A DNA stretch of 64,000 nt from Montifringilla adamsi (lineage: Eukaryota; Chordata; Aves; Passeriformes; Passeridae): assembly GCA_017590115.1 (NCBI GenBank), contig JAGGNK010006559.1:8669784-8733783 (forward strand), read 5' to 3'. Positions 24,267-35,640 of the stretch are shown here, piece by piece. Below the pieces are notes generated by a model. The model saw only the letters and a program-made list of their open reading frames with translations. It had not been told where the DNA came from and did not search any database. Position 1 is the first letter of the stretch. Each line of letters opens with the position of its first letter. The position numbers were made by a program, and so were the translations under genes.

Positions 24267-25909
24267 AGAGAGTGTTTCCTATCCTTGAGTGCAGTGAGGC
24301 ACACTGCAGTTTAAATTTCCTGGTGTTAAAAAGAATTTCTTACACTATAAGGTCAGGTCATTTGTGATTGCTCAGAAAATTGGATTATTATTTCTCTTGT
24401 TCTTTATTATTGTTATTTTTACTTTTTTTTTCTCTTTATTGTTATCTGAGAGAGGAGACCAGAGCAGATGTGCTAGCTATCCCATCTAATGTGGTTATCC
24501 TTACATTTCTGACTGAAGAAAAAGATACAATTTCAGCCTAACATTAACTGTGTCTGAGATTAAAAGGCAGAAAGGACTAATAGTTTCAAAAAACAGTCTC
24601 TTACAAACCTTTAACCACATGGTTGAAGACCCATGCAAGTGAAAACCCATAATAGAATGGACGTGGAAATGAAACTCCAATAAGAGAAATATGTATAGTG
24701 TAGGGTTTTTTTAACTAATGCTACCAATTATTTACATTTACTGTGCTTTAAGCTAAACTTGACTGACAAAGCTGACCATGGAACATTTATGGTTATTAAT
24801 AAAAGTTTTTGACATTGTTGAAAGGTGCTTGATACTGACGAGCTGGAATTTACTTTCTCTCTGTTTTCTTTCCTGTGAGTTCTATTGCACATTTTTGTTT
24901 TCCAAAGAAAAATGTGGCTGTCCTAAGACTTGGATTTGCATGGATCTTCATTGTGAAGAAGGAATACACCTTTCTAGGTCAATCTTCACATATTTTTCCC
25001 ACTCATAGGATTTAAATTCAAATTGCATGGTATTATTACCATGGACACAATTATTGGTACCATTTACTCTACAGCAACACAGTAATGTCTGAACATCAAG
25101 AATAATGCCGGATATTGTACTTACTGTAATAAGTTGGCAATCAGTCCTAAGACATCTGTATTCACCGTACATATACTCAGAGACCAATTTCATTACATCA
25201 TGTTTCATGTGGAAAAAAAGGGCAGCCAAAAGACCAAGACAGGGGGTCACTTTGTGACCCAGTCATGAATACAAAATATTTATACAACATCTTTCACAGA
25301 AAGCTATAGGATGATTTATGGCTCTAACTAAATAAAAATCAACATCAATCAAAAGGAATTTAATTTTTAATTTTTTAAACTGCAACACATTCAGTTTCTG
25401 ATTATTAAAAGGAAGTCTGTCTCCTAAATTTGATGCATAAAGGCAAAAAGCTTAATTTTAAACGGTATGTAAAGCCTATCAGTCATCACAACTCCATGCA
25501 AAATACCTGTTATGTATTTACTTTGGGAACCAAATTGCAGGGGAAATACTTTTGAGAACAACACATTTTAGTAAAACAGATTCTTACCTTCTCTATAAAA
25601 TCATGTTCTCCTTCCTAATAACTGTTGCTTCTTCCTACAGATTTTCTTCTGCTGCCTCTTTCTAGTAGAATTACTGTATATAAGAGATGTGTCTACTAGT
25701 TTAACTATATTTCAGGAAATTATAGAAAGGCCTCTGCTTTATTAGGTAAAGCAAAATACGAAAGACTTTTGGGAGACCAGCTCCCTGTGTTATGAAACAC
25801 GCACCAGCAAAAAGGGCAGGTATGCATAAGCCCATTGAGTTACAAATGTGCATCACTCACATTTTCAACTTCAGAAAAATAATATAGCTGAATTTATTTA
25901 CTCGGGGTT
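24263..25909. other. Unique AT-rich DNA
   Basis: No gene is recognised. The only structure noted is a GGGTCAC/GTGACCC inverted repeat with a three-base loop at 25244-25260. Confidence 0.5.
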
Positions 25910-27036
25910 GGTTGTTTTTTGGGGTTTTTTTTATGGTTTTGGTTTTTTTACAGTAGAGGATATAGGAAAGGCAGGAGTCTTTTTTACATGTTGCACATGT
26001 CCAAGTGTTGGCAGTTCAGTGGCGCAGCAGGGCTACCTCAGTGAGGAAAGACCAGGAGCTGCTCCATATCCAATCCAGCCTGTTCCAGTCAGCTCCAACA
26101 CACTCACCACAGGGCTCAGTGAAGCTCCTCAGTTCACACGGTGATGCCTCTGGGCAAACATATTTAAGGGTAAAAAAAAATTACACATCAGCTGTGAGTT
26201 ACATGAAAGAAATTAAATGTGAGAGAAACAGCCCTGCAGACACTAAAGTCACTGGAGAAGGAAGGGGAGGCAGTGCTCCAAGTGCCAGGGCAGAGATTCT
26301 CCTTCGGCCCATGGAGCGCATTATGTTGACAGAGGTTGCTCCCCTGTAGCCCATGGAGGACAACACTGGAACAGACATCCCACTGCAGCTCATGAAAGAG
26401 CCCACAACACAGCAAATGGACATCCCTTTATAGAAGCTGCAGCCCACTCAGAGCCCACCCTGGAGCAGGCTCCTGGCAGATGTGATCCCATAAGAGAAGA
26501 TCTCACAGAAGAGGTTTTCTGATGGGACCTGTGTCCTGTGAGGGACTCATACTGGAGTAACCTGTCTGTGGAGGCATGTACCTGGTGGAGAGCAGCAATG
26601 CTGGAGCAGTTAGTGCAGAACTGCAGCCTGTGGGATAGACTCACACTGGAGCAGGGTATAAAAAGCATGAGAAGGAAGCAGGAACTGCTGTGGACTGACT
26701 ATAGCCCTCATTCCCTAGAAAACTGCTATGCTTGGATGAGGGGAGAAGGTAAAGGAGTCATGACTGAAGGAGTACAGTTGAACCTGGTATGAAGCAGGAT
26801 GTGGAGTTTTGTCTATTTCTCACTCTCATACTCTAGTTTTAATTGGCAATAAATTAAATTAATCTTCTTCAAGGTCAGTGTCTTTTGCCCTTGACTGTAA
26901 TTGGCATGGAATTTCCCCATCTTTATCTCAACCCATGAGATTTTTGATCTCATTTTCCCCCCTATCTTATTGTGGAGGGAAAATGAGAAAGCAGCTGGGT
27001 TGGCACCTGACAGCCAGCCACGGTCAGCGTACTACA
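25910..27036 (+). mobile_element. Avian endogenous retrovirus long LTR (second family)
   Basis: This matches by recall a long avian LTR family whose body consists of imperfect 'CTGCAGCCC...TGGAGCAG' units, visible from about 26280 to 26660 (GCAGCTCATG, TGGAGCAGGCTCCTGGCAGA, CTGGAGCAGTTAGTGCAG, CTGCAGCCTGTGGGATAGAC). A TATA-like CATATTTAAGG lies at about 26159-26169 and the poly-A signal AATAAATTAAATTAAT near 26848. The end is recognisable as GGCACCTGACAGCCAGCCACGGTCAG...CTACA at 27036. The 5' limit is approximate because it lies in a T/G-rich stretch (25905-25946). No retroviral interior adjoins, so it is solo. Several 75-114 codon frames on both strands fall inside and are not genes. Confidence 0.85.
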
Positions 27037-27430
27037 GTTTTAGAACAATTTTAATAGTATGTTTTTGCTATTGAAAAATGTTGATATTTCTTTTGCAGTT
27101 CATACATTAAGGTTTTAAAATAGCTTTTGAACAAGAATGTCATTAAATATCTGAGATGAATTCCCAGCTGGTGTTTCTGTTTTCAGCTTCATCAATATCC
27201 ATGGAACTGCAGCCATTCCCATCAGTACAAAATTTGACTCCTGCATATAAAGTTCTTTTTCCTTACATTCCTTACTAACAAACTTAGAGCTTTTACATCT
27301 CTCAAACAAGGTAAGGATTCAAAAAGAAGTCTAGAAGCCTACAATATAATGAGCTTCTATTGAAAACAAATGGATTCTTCACATAGGAAAAATCTTACAA
27401 GATGACTTATAATTTGTATTGTTTTTCTAA
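27037..27430. other. Short unique spacer
   Basis: Nothing recognised between the long LTR and the CR1 stub. A 64-codon minus frame has no protein-like features. Confidence 0.5.
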
Positions 27431-27527
27431 ATCATTAAATGGTAGAATTACCTGGGTTGGAAGAGACCTTAAAGATCTTCTAGTTCCAACCCCCAAGCCA
27501 TGGACATGGACATCTTTCACTAGAGCC
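27431..27527 (-). mobile_element. CR1 LINE stub, minus strand
   Basis: About 97 bases of reverse-complement CR1 3' end: a diverged ATTAAATGGTAGAATTACC, then GGGTTGGAAGAGACCTTAAA, GATCTTCTAGTTCCAACCCC, GCCATGGACATGGACATCTT, TCACTAGA. It is cut off abruptly, an extreme 5' truncation typical of CR1. Confidence 0.92.
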
Positions 27528-28304
27528 ATTATATTTAATAATATTTTTACTTTTTTGAGCACAAACTTAGGTCAAAAACTTTAAGCAAAACATCGGTCTT
27601 GATTTGAAGTAGAAATTACCTACATTTATACTGCATATGCATAAATCACAAACCCATGGTCAATTCTAGCCTTTCCCATAAATTGATCTGGCACTGGATG
27701 GTGTTATAGACACAGACAATAGCAACACTAGTACAGATTGACTTCTATTCAGCTGAAAATGGCAATTTTATCTTAGCATAAATACATTCCTGATTAAAAT
27801 TCTCTATGCACATATGATATTGTGCATAGACTTTCAGAGCATGGAGAAAGATTTTCGTAAAAAACCCTGCAATAATATCTGATACACAGATTTGGAATGC
27901 ATTTTCTATGTAATAGAAGTTTAAGTTCAAGAGCAGGTCAAATTCTTGTTTAAACTTTTTAGTACTATTTATTACTTTGAAGCCTCTTGTGCTGTATAGT
28001 CATACAAACAACATGATACTATTTATAAAAGACCTCAATATTTATAATGTATATATTTATAAATTTTACAGCAGGGAAGAGGCACAGAAGGAAAAAAAAA
28101 GCCTAGACAACTGGCAATTCTCCACATGCTCTTTGATCAGTCTAGAAATGGCACAATCATGGTATATACCTGTAAAGCAACTACAAACCAGGCGATAACT
28201 GAAAGCCATGTGTTTGATTAAGTAGCTTCTATTTCCTAGATAAAATGCTCTTCCCAAATCAATAACAATCTAGTATCATTTAACTGGCATTTAAAAAACC
28301 CTGC
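27528..28304. other. Unique AT-rich DNA
   Basis: No gene or repeat recognised. Short frames on both strands (60-73 codons) overlap one another and have no domains. Confidence 0.5.
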
Positions 28305-28709
28305 TGTGAAGGTTCTGGCCAGGATAGAGTCAATTTTTGCAGTTACCAGGAGTGGGCGTGGCTAGGACCCAGACCTTATTCTCTATATCCTCACATAATT
28401 TTCCCGGAATGGGGAAAGGGGTCCCTCCCAGGTCTAGTGTAGCAGTGGTTGGGTGTTGGGCTCTGAGGGGCGCAGTGGTGAGCATTTGCATGTGAATTAT
28501 TCTCCTCTCTTGCAATCTTCTGTTATTAATAATGGTGTTATTAGTGTTCATTTTCTTATCACTTTGCTGTTTCCAGTAATTTTTCCTTATCTCACCCTGT
28601 GATCTTTACCTTTTGTACCTCCAATTCTCCTTCCCAGCACAACCTAGGGGAGAGTGAGGAGGATGGGGAGTGAACAATGGGAGCATGGTGTGCAGTGGTT
28701 TTAGTGACA
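28305..28709 (+). mobile_element. Avian endogenous retrovirus solo LTR (third type)
   Basis: It starts TGTGAAGGTTCTGGCCAGGA, TAGAGTCAATTTTTGCAGTT, and contains TGGTTGGGTGTTGGGCTCTG, GCATTTGCATGTGAATTATT, TCTGTTATTAATAATGGTGT and ACCTCCAATTCTCCTTCCCA. These are landmarks I recall from an avian LTR related at its 5' end to the family at 9188. The 3' end (TTTTAGTGACA) appears shortened relative to the usual GGTTAAACCA-type end. Clear target duplications are not visible. The minus frame of 73 codons inside is a shadow. Confidence 0.82.
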
Positions 28710-31470
28710 ATATCAAATTGGAAAATACGATTCCTAAACCACAATACTTGCAGTAAGTAGGAACAAAATCACTTTTTCAGTAGCCTTCATGCTTGCAGAC
28801 ACATGTGTGGGCATCAAAAGGAAGACAGATTCAGAAAGATACTGTGCAATCTTCAGCACATCTTAAGAAGGAAATATATGTTGAATGTTTGCTTTACTAT
28901 TAAAAGATTCTTGAACTGGATTATTTGGTTCAAATTTGGTCTAAAAAGTCTTAGAAATAGAATTCAGTCAAACAACACTCCAATGAAATAGCAGGCAGGT
29001 GCTCTGTCTACCCTTTTCCAGAAAAAAAAAGGAGGGGAAAAAAGAAAGAACTTCACAAAAGTTGCTTTCCAAAATACACTGGACTGGAGGCTTTATTTTC
29101 TATTCTCCCTTTACTGAGAAGTTATTACTTTGTAAACAACTGTATCTGGATAAAATATTGAAACATGATTGAAGCACATTTTACCTGTTCAACTAATTAA
29201 AATATATTGTGGCAATGAATAATATTTTAATATACTAATTGAATGTATTTTTCTGACTTATGATAAGGAACATTTACTATCTTCTTAAATGTCTCAATGT
29301 TCCCTTTAGGCCATGTAGGTTTTAATTATTCTACCAAAATTGATTTGTCTCAGCCAATCACAGAACACAGACAAAGCATGGAGACTTAGGAATACCATAA
29401 AATTTTTTTTGCTCATTTATGCAAATCCCTGTCTGCTGATTAGCTAATGGGAGCTAATTTGCATTCTCTCTATACATCTATTTCTCAGGAATTACAGTGA
29501 ATTTGCAGATTTCTCTTTCATCTGCTGTTGTCCATTTGATCCTACAGGGTCCTCCCTACATTTTTTCAGTAACTGAACCACATAGTTACAAAAGAATGTA
29601 TAATAATATCAATGAAATATGAAATCCCTGTCTAATAAAAATAAATATATAAATGGAAAGAAATATCCAATCATTTGAGAAAGTGCTACAAGGCTGTTCT
29701 TTATAAAATCAGTATTAGGTTCTTTTAGAATTTATTTTCCTTTCTTTCTCTTCCCATGTGATTTAGATAACATCCCTATCTTGACAATTTTTTATTAGCA
29801 AATGACCAATATTTTGAAAAGAAATATTAATAAACAGGGAAAAATCATATTGAATTAAATATTTTGCAAACAATTTTTTTCTTCTCTGTATGTTTCTTTT
29901 TCATTATCTTTCACTCATTTATAATTGACAAGCAGGAGATTTTTTCTCATTTTAATAATACCAAATTTAGATGGTTTGACATTTCAAAAATGTTGAAACT
30001 TGATAATTCCTATGGTATAACAAATATGTATTTTTATAGAGTTCTTGAAATGCATTGCTCTCTAATGAAAATAAAACCTTTTTGAATCTAATATTTTTTA
30101 ATTTTTAGGTACCTGTCATGTATTTTGTTATCAGCCCCGTATGTATGTAAATATACATTTAACTCCTAATTCCTCAGACGACTGAACAGCCAAGATACGG
30201 ATATGCAAGGACCGTTTCTGAAATATTACTTTGTTCTATCTTCTTGTTTGTACCTTTAGCAGAATAAATAAATAAATAAATTAAATAAAGGCAACTTTTC
30301 AGTTTAACAATGTTGTGACAGTCCCTTGTGTCATCCATGGTCATATCAGCTTGGATTATTATTTATAGTAAGGCAAAGCCTTTATCTGAAATGGAGGGCC
30401 ATGACCCCTTGGAGCAAAGACAATAAATGAAATGGATGCTTTCAGAAGGGAAGGAAAAGGAAGTATTATGTACCAGGGACCAGAATGATGTGCAATGATC
30501 TCAGCACAAAAATAGTCTACCTGCTATTTGTTCTATCTTATTTTGTTCTATTATTTTATTTTATTCCTCTGGCTATGTCACAGAGGAGAAATTTGAAAAA
30601 TTCAGAAGACAACAGAGAGGGGGCTTGGCTGGGGCTCACAGTGAGATTCACAAGTGTGAGTGGCTGCCTGAGGAAACATAAGAAGGATTCGTTACAGTGC
30701 ACCTTGAGAAGGCAATAAAGGCTGTCAGCACTGATAGAAATAGAAATCAAAGCTTTAGCAGCAGATGATGGGTCTTGAAAGAGTAGAGTACAGTCTCCAC
30801 AAGTAGTCAGGGACTGCTCTGAAAATTTTGCCTTATGGATGACTGAATACCAGGCCCCAAAACATTCCCTGAGTTCTGCTGATGTAGTGGAACAGACAAA
30901 GCCTAAGACATCTTTTGGGTCATTTTCATGGAGATGGCAGAATTTCTACATGCAGGTGTGACTGGCTGGGAAATGCAGGACAACCAGGACAGGTCAGAGA
31001 GTAACTCTGAGCTGTCATTAGAAATAAATTAATGGAAAAATCTATGCACAATCAACCTAAAAGAAGAGGAAGAAACAGAATGTCTAACATACTATTATCC
31101 AAAACCAGCAAAATATAACATGTAGATATTGTAGCTTGCAAGCTTAAGCTTCTGTGACAGTTATTAAAGACTTTTATTAGTTTATAGGGTGAAAGTCATA
31201 CATGTGTGAATGCCAAGATCATCAAGAAGGATGTACTTTAAAATGCACAAGCCAAGACTAACTCTGTGCAGGACAGTAACTGCATTAAATTTCAGTGGTT
31301 TTGAGTGGAATTTTTAGCCTGAATATTTTGAAGCTGTGTGCTCAGTTTCCAGCGTTCTTCAATGTCACCTTGAGCAGATATGCCCAAAGGAAGCAGATCA
31401 TTCTGTGAGCCTAAATTAAGGCTGGGGGCAGGGGGAACCCACATAAGAGCTGTCATTATTTCTTTTCTAA
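28710..31470. other. Unique AT-rich DNA with one regulatory-looking island
   Basis: No gene recognised. An AAAT/AATA repeat lies at 30263-30289. The paired-octamer island at 29411-29470 is listed separately. The stretch 30100-30240 is less repetitive and has several CpGs, without any recognised motif. Confidence 0.5.
29411..29470. promoter_or_regulatory. Candidate regulatory island: inverted octamer pair around a homeodomain palindrome
   Basis: The POU/Oct octamer ATGCAAAT (29419-29426) and its exact reverse complement ATTTGCAT (29457-29464) flank the perfect 10-bp palindrome ATTAGCTAAT (29439-29448), which holds two TAAT homeodomain cores. The inter-octamer sequence is non-repetitive. The pattern is typical of vertebrate conserved developmental enhancers. 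Conservation itself cannot be seen from one sequence. Confidence 0.4.
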
Positions 31471-31590
31471 ATTGAATGGCCTCCCCATGGAAATGGCGGA
31501 AGCCATGTTGTATGGAGCTTTTAAAACAAAATTGAACAAAAGGTTAAAAACATTACAATGAGCACTTCTGAATCTGTGGATTAGATAACT
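31471..31590 (+). mobile_element. Probable ancient CR1-like LINE fragment, plus strand
   Basis: The run ATGGCCTCCCCATGGAAATG, GCGGAAGCCATG, then GGAGCTTTTAAAACAAAATT, GAACAAAAGG resembles the 3' region of older CR1-type elements (a 'glycine-rich turn, then F/K-rich' coding end) in plus orientation. It is too diverged for a firm assignment and lacks the terminal ATTCT repeats. Limits are approximate. Confidence 0.38.
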
Positions 31591-34500
31591 GTTAGTTTAT
31601 TTCCTCTCCAATTTTGTCCAATTGCCATGTTTTGCAGATAGACTAATGTTCTTGACAAAGAACCACCCATTATTTATTTCTCAGCAAAATAACAGCTTGT
31701 GTGACTGCAATCAAATATAACTGAAGTGACACTACCTCCATTTTTGCATGAAATTACTGACTGGCCTTGGGAAAGTGCTGGCTTTAAGCAGTTTACACAG
31801 TAATTTCATCAAGTCAGAGTTCTAAACATACTATTAAAGAAAGTTATAATGCTACACAGTCAAATTAATATATTTTCTGGATGGATCAACCTGGTATGAG
31901 TGCCCACTTGTTTTCTTCTTTCATTTACTAGAGTGAACTTAACTTGGATCAGAGTGGAGAGCTTTCTTTTCCTATTGCTTTTAATTCTAGGTTATTTTAC
32001 AATAAAAAGTAAGAGTGTCACTGGCCTTCATGTTTTTAATTTACTTGCACTAGAAAACACAATTGATATTAGGAAACAATTGATATTTAAAACTAGCTCT
32101 TGTTAATGGTGATATGTTGGAGAATATGCCTTTAAAATTTTCCCATTTGGTCTGGAGAGAAAATTCTACTCCTGGAGGGAAAAACCTGCAGGTGATACTG
32201 AATAATGTTGTCTCACATTTAAAGAAAATGTTAGGGCCATAAAGTTATACAAAACGTTAACTAATTTTAGACGTATATAAGTAAGTAAAAATCATAATTT
32301 TTGGGTTTTTTTCTGTTCATAAGGAAACAATTCCTTGCATGTGAAATACTTTTGTAATGTTTACACATTTCTCTCCAAGCCAGTAAACCAGAATTGAACG
32401 CCCTAAGGAAAAATTAGGTTAACCTATGAGAGGAAAACAAGTTTCCTCTGGAAGGAAAATCAGGGCCAAAGGCAGTAGCACAAATAATGCAGAAAATAAT
32501 GTCTCAGTGAGAATAAAAAAACTGCAAACATATGGAAGATTAAAAAGTCTATATGAATTCTTTTCAACAATGTATTTGCAAAATCTTATGGGGAAAATAA
32601 AATCAGATCAAAAACTTAGGCTTTAAAAATGCAGAGAATGAGTTTTATATATTTTCCTCAAACCCCAGAAGGAACAAACCCAACATTAAGTGTGTGAATC
32701 ACTATAAAAGACTCGCTACTGTATGTTTGAACTAAATTTCTCTGTTTAAAAACATCCACCTAATTTCTGCATCTGATTCCTTTTATGTCACTGCTGTTGG
32801 TAAACTCTGTGCAGTTCTGAGTCTCTTATGTGCATCTTCCTCTGAACCATTTTTTGCTTTCTAGAATCTACAGTAATTAGCTGCTTATGCTTATATTTTT
32901 TATGGTACAGTGCTTCTCCTTTCAAGTAATTCTACTCTCCCATTTATTTAAGAAGTTGACATGACTTCTAGCTTTGATCTCTGTAGACTGCAATTGGACA
33001 CAACATGCTTTGTATTGCCATCTCCTTTTTTTTGCAATTTATAAAAATATAATCTGAACAAAGTCTTGAAAAGTAAGTTTTTTATATAGCCTAACAGCTA
33101 CACTTAAGATCTTAAAAGACCCACCAGCACAAATACTTAAACCAAATTTTCATAAAATACTCTCTTTTTTTCTGAATTTTCACTTACTTTCCAGACATAG
33201 TAGCCCAAGTTTAAAACTCAAATCACAAATAGTTATCATGATGTTCTAATTTCTGTTAAAAAGATAACATTGTCTTTTATGACACACAGTAGTTCTCAAA
33301 ATAAGACTCATGTTTACTACAGGTGAAAAAAATCCTGCTGTTTTGGGAGAGTGTTTCAATTACAGAAGGGATAGCTGGAGATGTAAAGGAGTGCTGTCTT
33401 CTGGTCCAGAAAGTACCAGTCTGAGATTTTCCAGAGACACACACTAAAAAACCTGACCCTTCTTTACTCAGGGGTAAAAGCTTACTTATTTTCCTGTTCT
33501 GAAGCTGGAGTCAGGAGCAGACAGGCTTTATTCTCTCTTGTTTGCTCTTCCTAAGGAAGACACTGAATCGGGGGAAACATCTGAGATGGGAGCCTGCAAT
33601 CCCTGCTGTCTTTGGGTGTCACCCTGGTTCTCATGTATTCATTGATGGTTGCCGACTTTCAGTGATGAATCACTTAACAACTTCAAGGAGATTCTCTGAA
33701 CTCGTGGTTCTATTGCCCCAATGTGCAGAAATATTTCAGGCAAAAAGTAAGAAACATATACTACCTGGGAACTTCAGAAATAAATTTTTTACAAACTTCA
33801 ACAACCCCTGCTGCCATTGGGAAGTCTTTTCAAATATTTTTAAAGAGAAAAGAAGAAGTAAAAGACAAAAACCCAACATGAAGGCTTAAATAAATTCATA
33901 TTAACTATTCACTAGGGTAATTTAAATTACTTTCCAAATAATTATTGGAGCCAAAATCTTCATTTTTAAAGGAAGAATAACAGCTATTTAATGTTCACCT
34001 TATATGCAATGCTTTATAAAACTTTATTAATCTGACACTTAAGATAAAAAATCAAAGTAGAAAGTAAAATAAGTTTAAATTCTCTACTGGCTGTCCTCTA
34101 AACCTCTCAAACCCTTATACTCTATGCATTAACTGAAGATTTGTTCTGCCAAAAGCAGTGCTAACATAACAGCTGCAGGCTGACAGTTCACATTAACTGT
34201 TGCAACTCGGAAGAGCGTGACCCCTGTCTTAGACGTCGCTTGTTCTATCTTATCAGACATAATGCAGACGAAAAAATTGTGCTACCAAGAAAATCCCAAG
34301 GACCAAAAAAGTCAGCAACAGCAAAAGTGCTAACCTACATTTTCAGTCAGCTTTACAGGAGGAGCTGAAACATAATATTCAACAACCATACAAATCCCAA
34401 CTACTTCCATGAACTTAGCTGGAGAAGTGCTGAAGCGGCTGTCTTGCTACAAGGAACTTGCCACAGTTCTGCTTTCTGCTGGTCAATTCTCTCTCAAGTG

Positions 34501-35551
34501 ATATTTGATCAAGAGCTCACAATGTAGCCCAGTAAACACTATTTGACGTGAATATTGAAAGGCTGCAGGCTCTGCGCTGCCCCAGCAGCACAGTGTCTCA
34601 GGGTTCTTCTTGTCCTGCTGGCCACAGCTGGGCTCGGACTGGTTTATCAGCTGTTGACAGGAGCAGTGCCCATGGACTGCCTGGTTTAGCCTTTCCCTGT
34701 GAGTCCTAGTTCGGCACCTGCCAGACAATGGTTGGGAAGCAGAGGGTGAGAAACAGCAGCCCTTCGTGGCAGTGGCAACAAAAAAACCTGACAACAAAAG
34801 GAAACTGATGGGAAGACAGTGTGTTATATAGAAAGAAGGTTTAAAAGTCACATAAGACCAAGAAAGAGGAAATTCCTTCCTGCAAGTATCTCAGGACGAC
34901 AATAATTTGTTGGAAACACCAACAGTTCTTACACCAAAGCCACCCAGTACCTTCCCCCTCTTCTTCCTTAGAAAGACTGAAACCATCAGTTTTGGGACCC
35001 GCAAGAAAAATCAAAGGGTGAGCATCAAACAAAAGAAAGAGACTCATAAATATTCTTTTATAATGTATTTAAGAATCTTTCTAATAAGGTTTTTCTGCAT
35101 TAATTTGTACTTTAAGTTATAGTTCTCTCACAGTTGCACTACCAATAGCTTGTGTTTTGATAGTATTATAAAGATTTTTAAACTTACAGTAAGCTCTTAG
35201 TTCTGTATAATAGTTCCCTCTTTCCTATAACAGGATTTGCATCAAATATATCAGATAAGAAAAGACAGTAGTTAATATACCCTTTGATTTAGAGGTAACA
35301 TTTATAATGCTTGGTTTATTACATTTGGAGGAAATAGAAAAATAAAGGTACCTATGAAATATATTTAAGGTGTCGTGTTAATGATTGTCCTATGGGATAA
35401 GGGCTAAAAATCTGAAGAATTGTTATCTTTATTACAAATTTTGAAAACTATCACTAAATATGTGAGAATCAGATGTTTGAAATCACAATAAACTTTATTC
35501 CATGAATTGACTTGTATCTTTCACCTGAAAAATAAGAGTGACATGAATCAC
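31591..35551. other. Unique DNA, unclassified GC-richer patches
   Basis: No gene recognised. Patches at about 33540-33780 (115-codon plus frame) and 34190-34800 (122-codon minus frame) are GC-richer than their surroundings. Neither frame resembles a known protein. They may be degraded transposons. The rest is AT-rich and unstructured. Confidence 0.45.
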
Positions 35552-35640
35552 TATAAAAAGGACCTCTCTAATGCAAATCATTCTTTGTTTTGCCTTGACT
35601 CAGCGGCTGTTTTTGATAAAAACAAGGCCTTGAAAGAGGG
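35552..35640. promoter_or_regulatory. Candidate regulatory cluster: TATA-like, octamer, AP-1/MARE-like
   Basis: Within 90 bases there are TATAAAAAG (35552-35560), an exact octamer ATGCAAAT (35571-35578), a CTTTGTTTT Sox-like word just after, and TGACTCAGC (35596-35604), which matches AP-1 and the half-site of a Maf/Nrf element. The density is suggestive, but each motif is short. Confidence 0.25.

Noticed and set aside
25848..26792. Several 84-114 codon frames on both strands
   Set aside because: All sit inside the long avian LTR and follow its repeated units.
30485..30718. 77-codon plus frame overlapped by a minus frame
   Set aside because: Frames on both strands over the same bases, hydrophobic low-complexity start, no domain.
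34483..34851. 122-codon minus frame with a hydrophobic N-terminal part resembling a signal peptide
   Set aside because: No recognisable domain, no splice or promoter context, and the GC-rich block looks like an old repeat.
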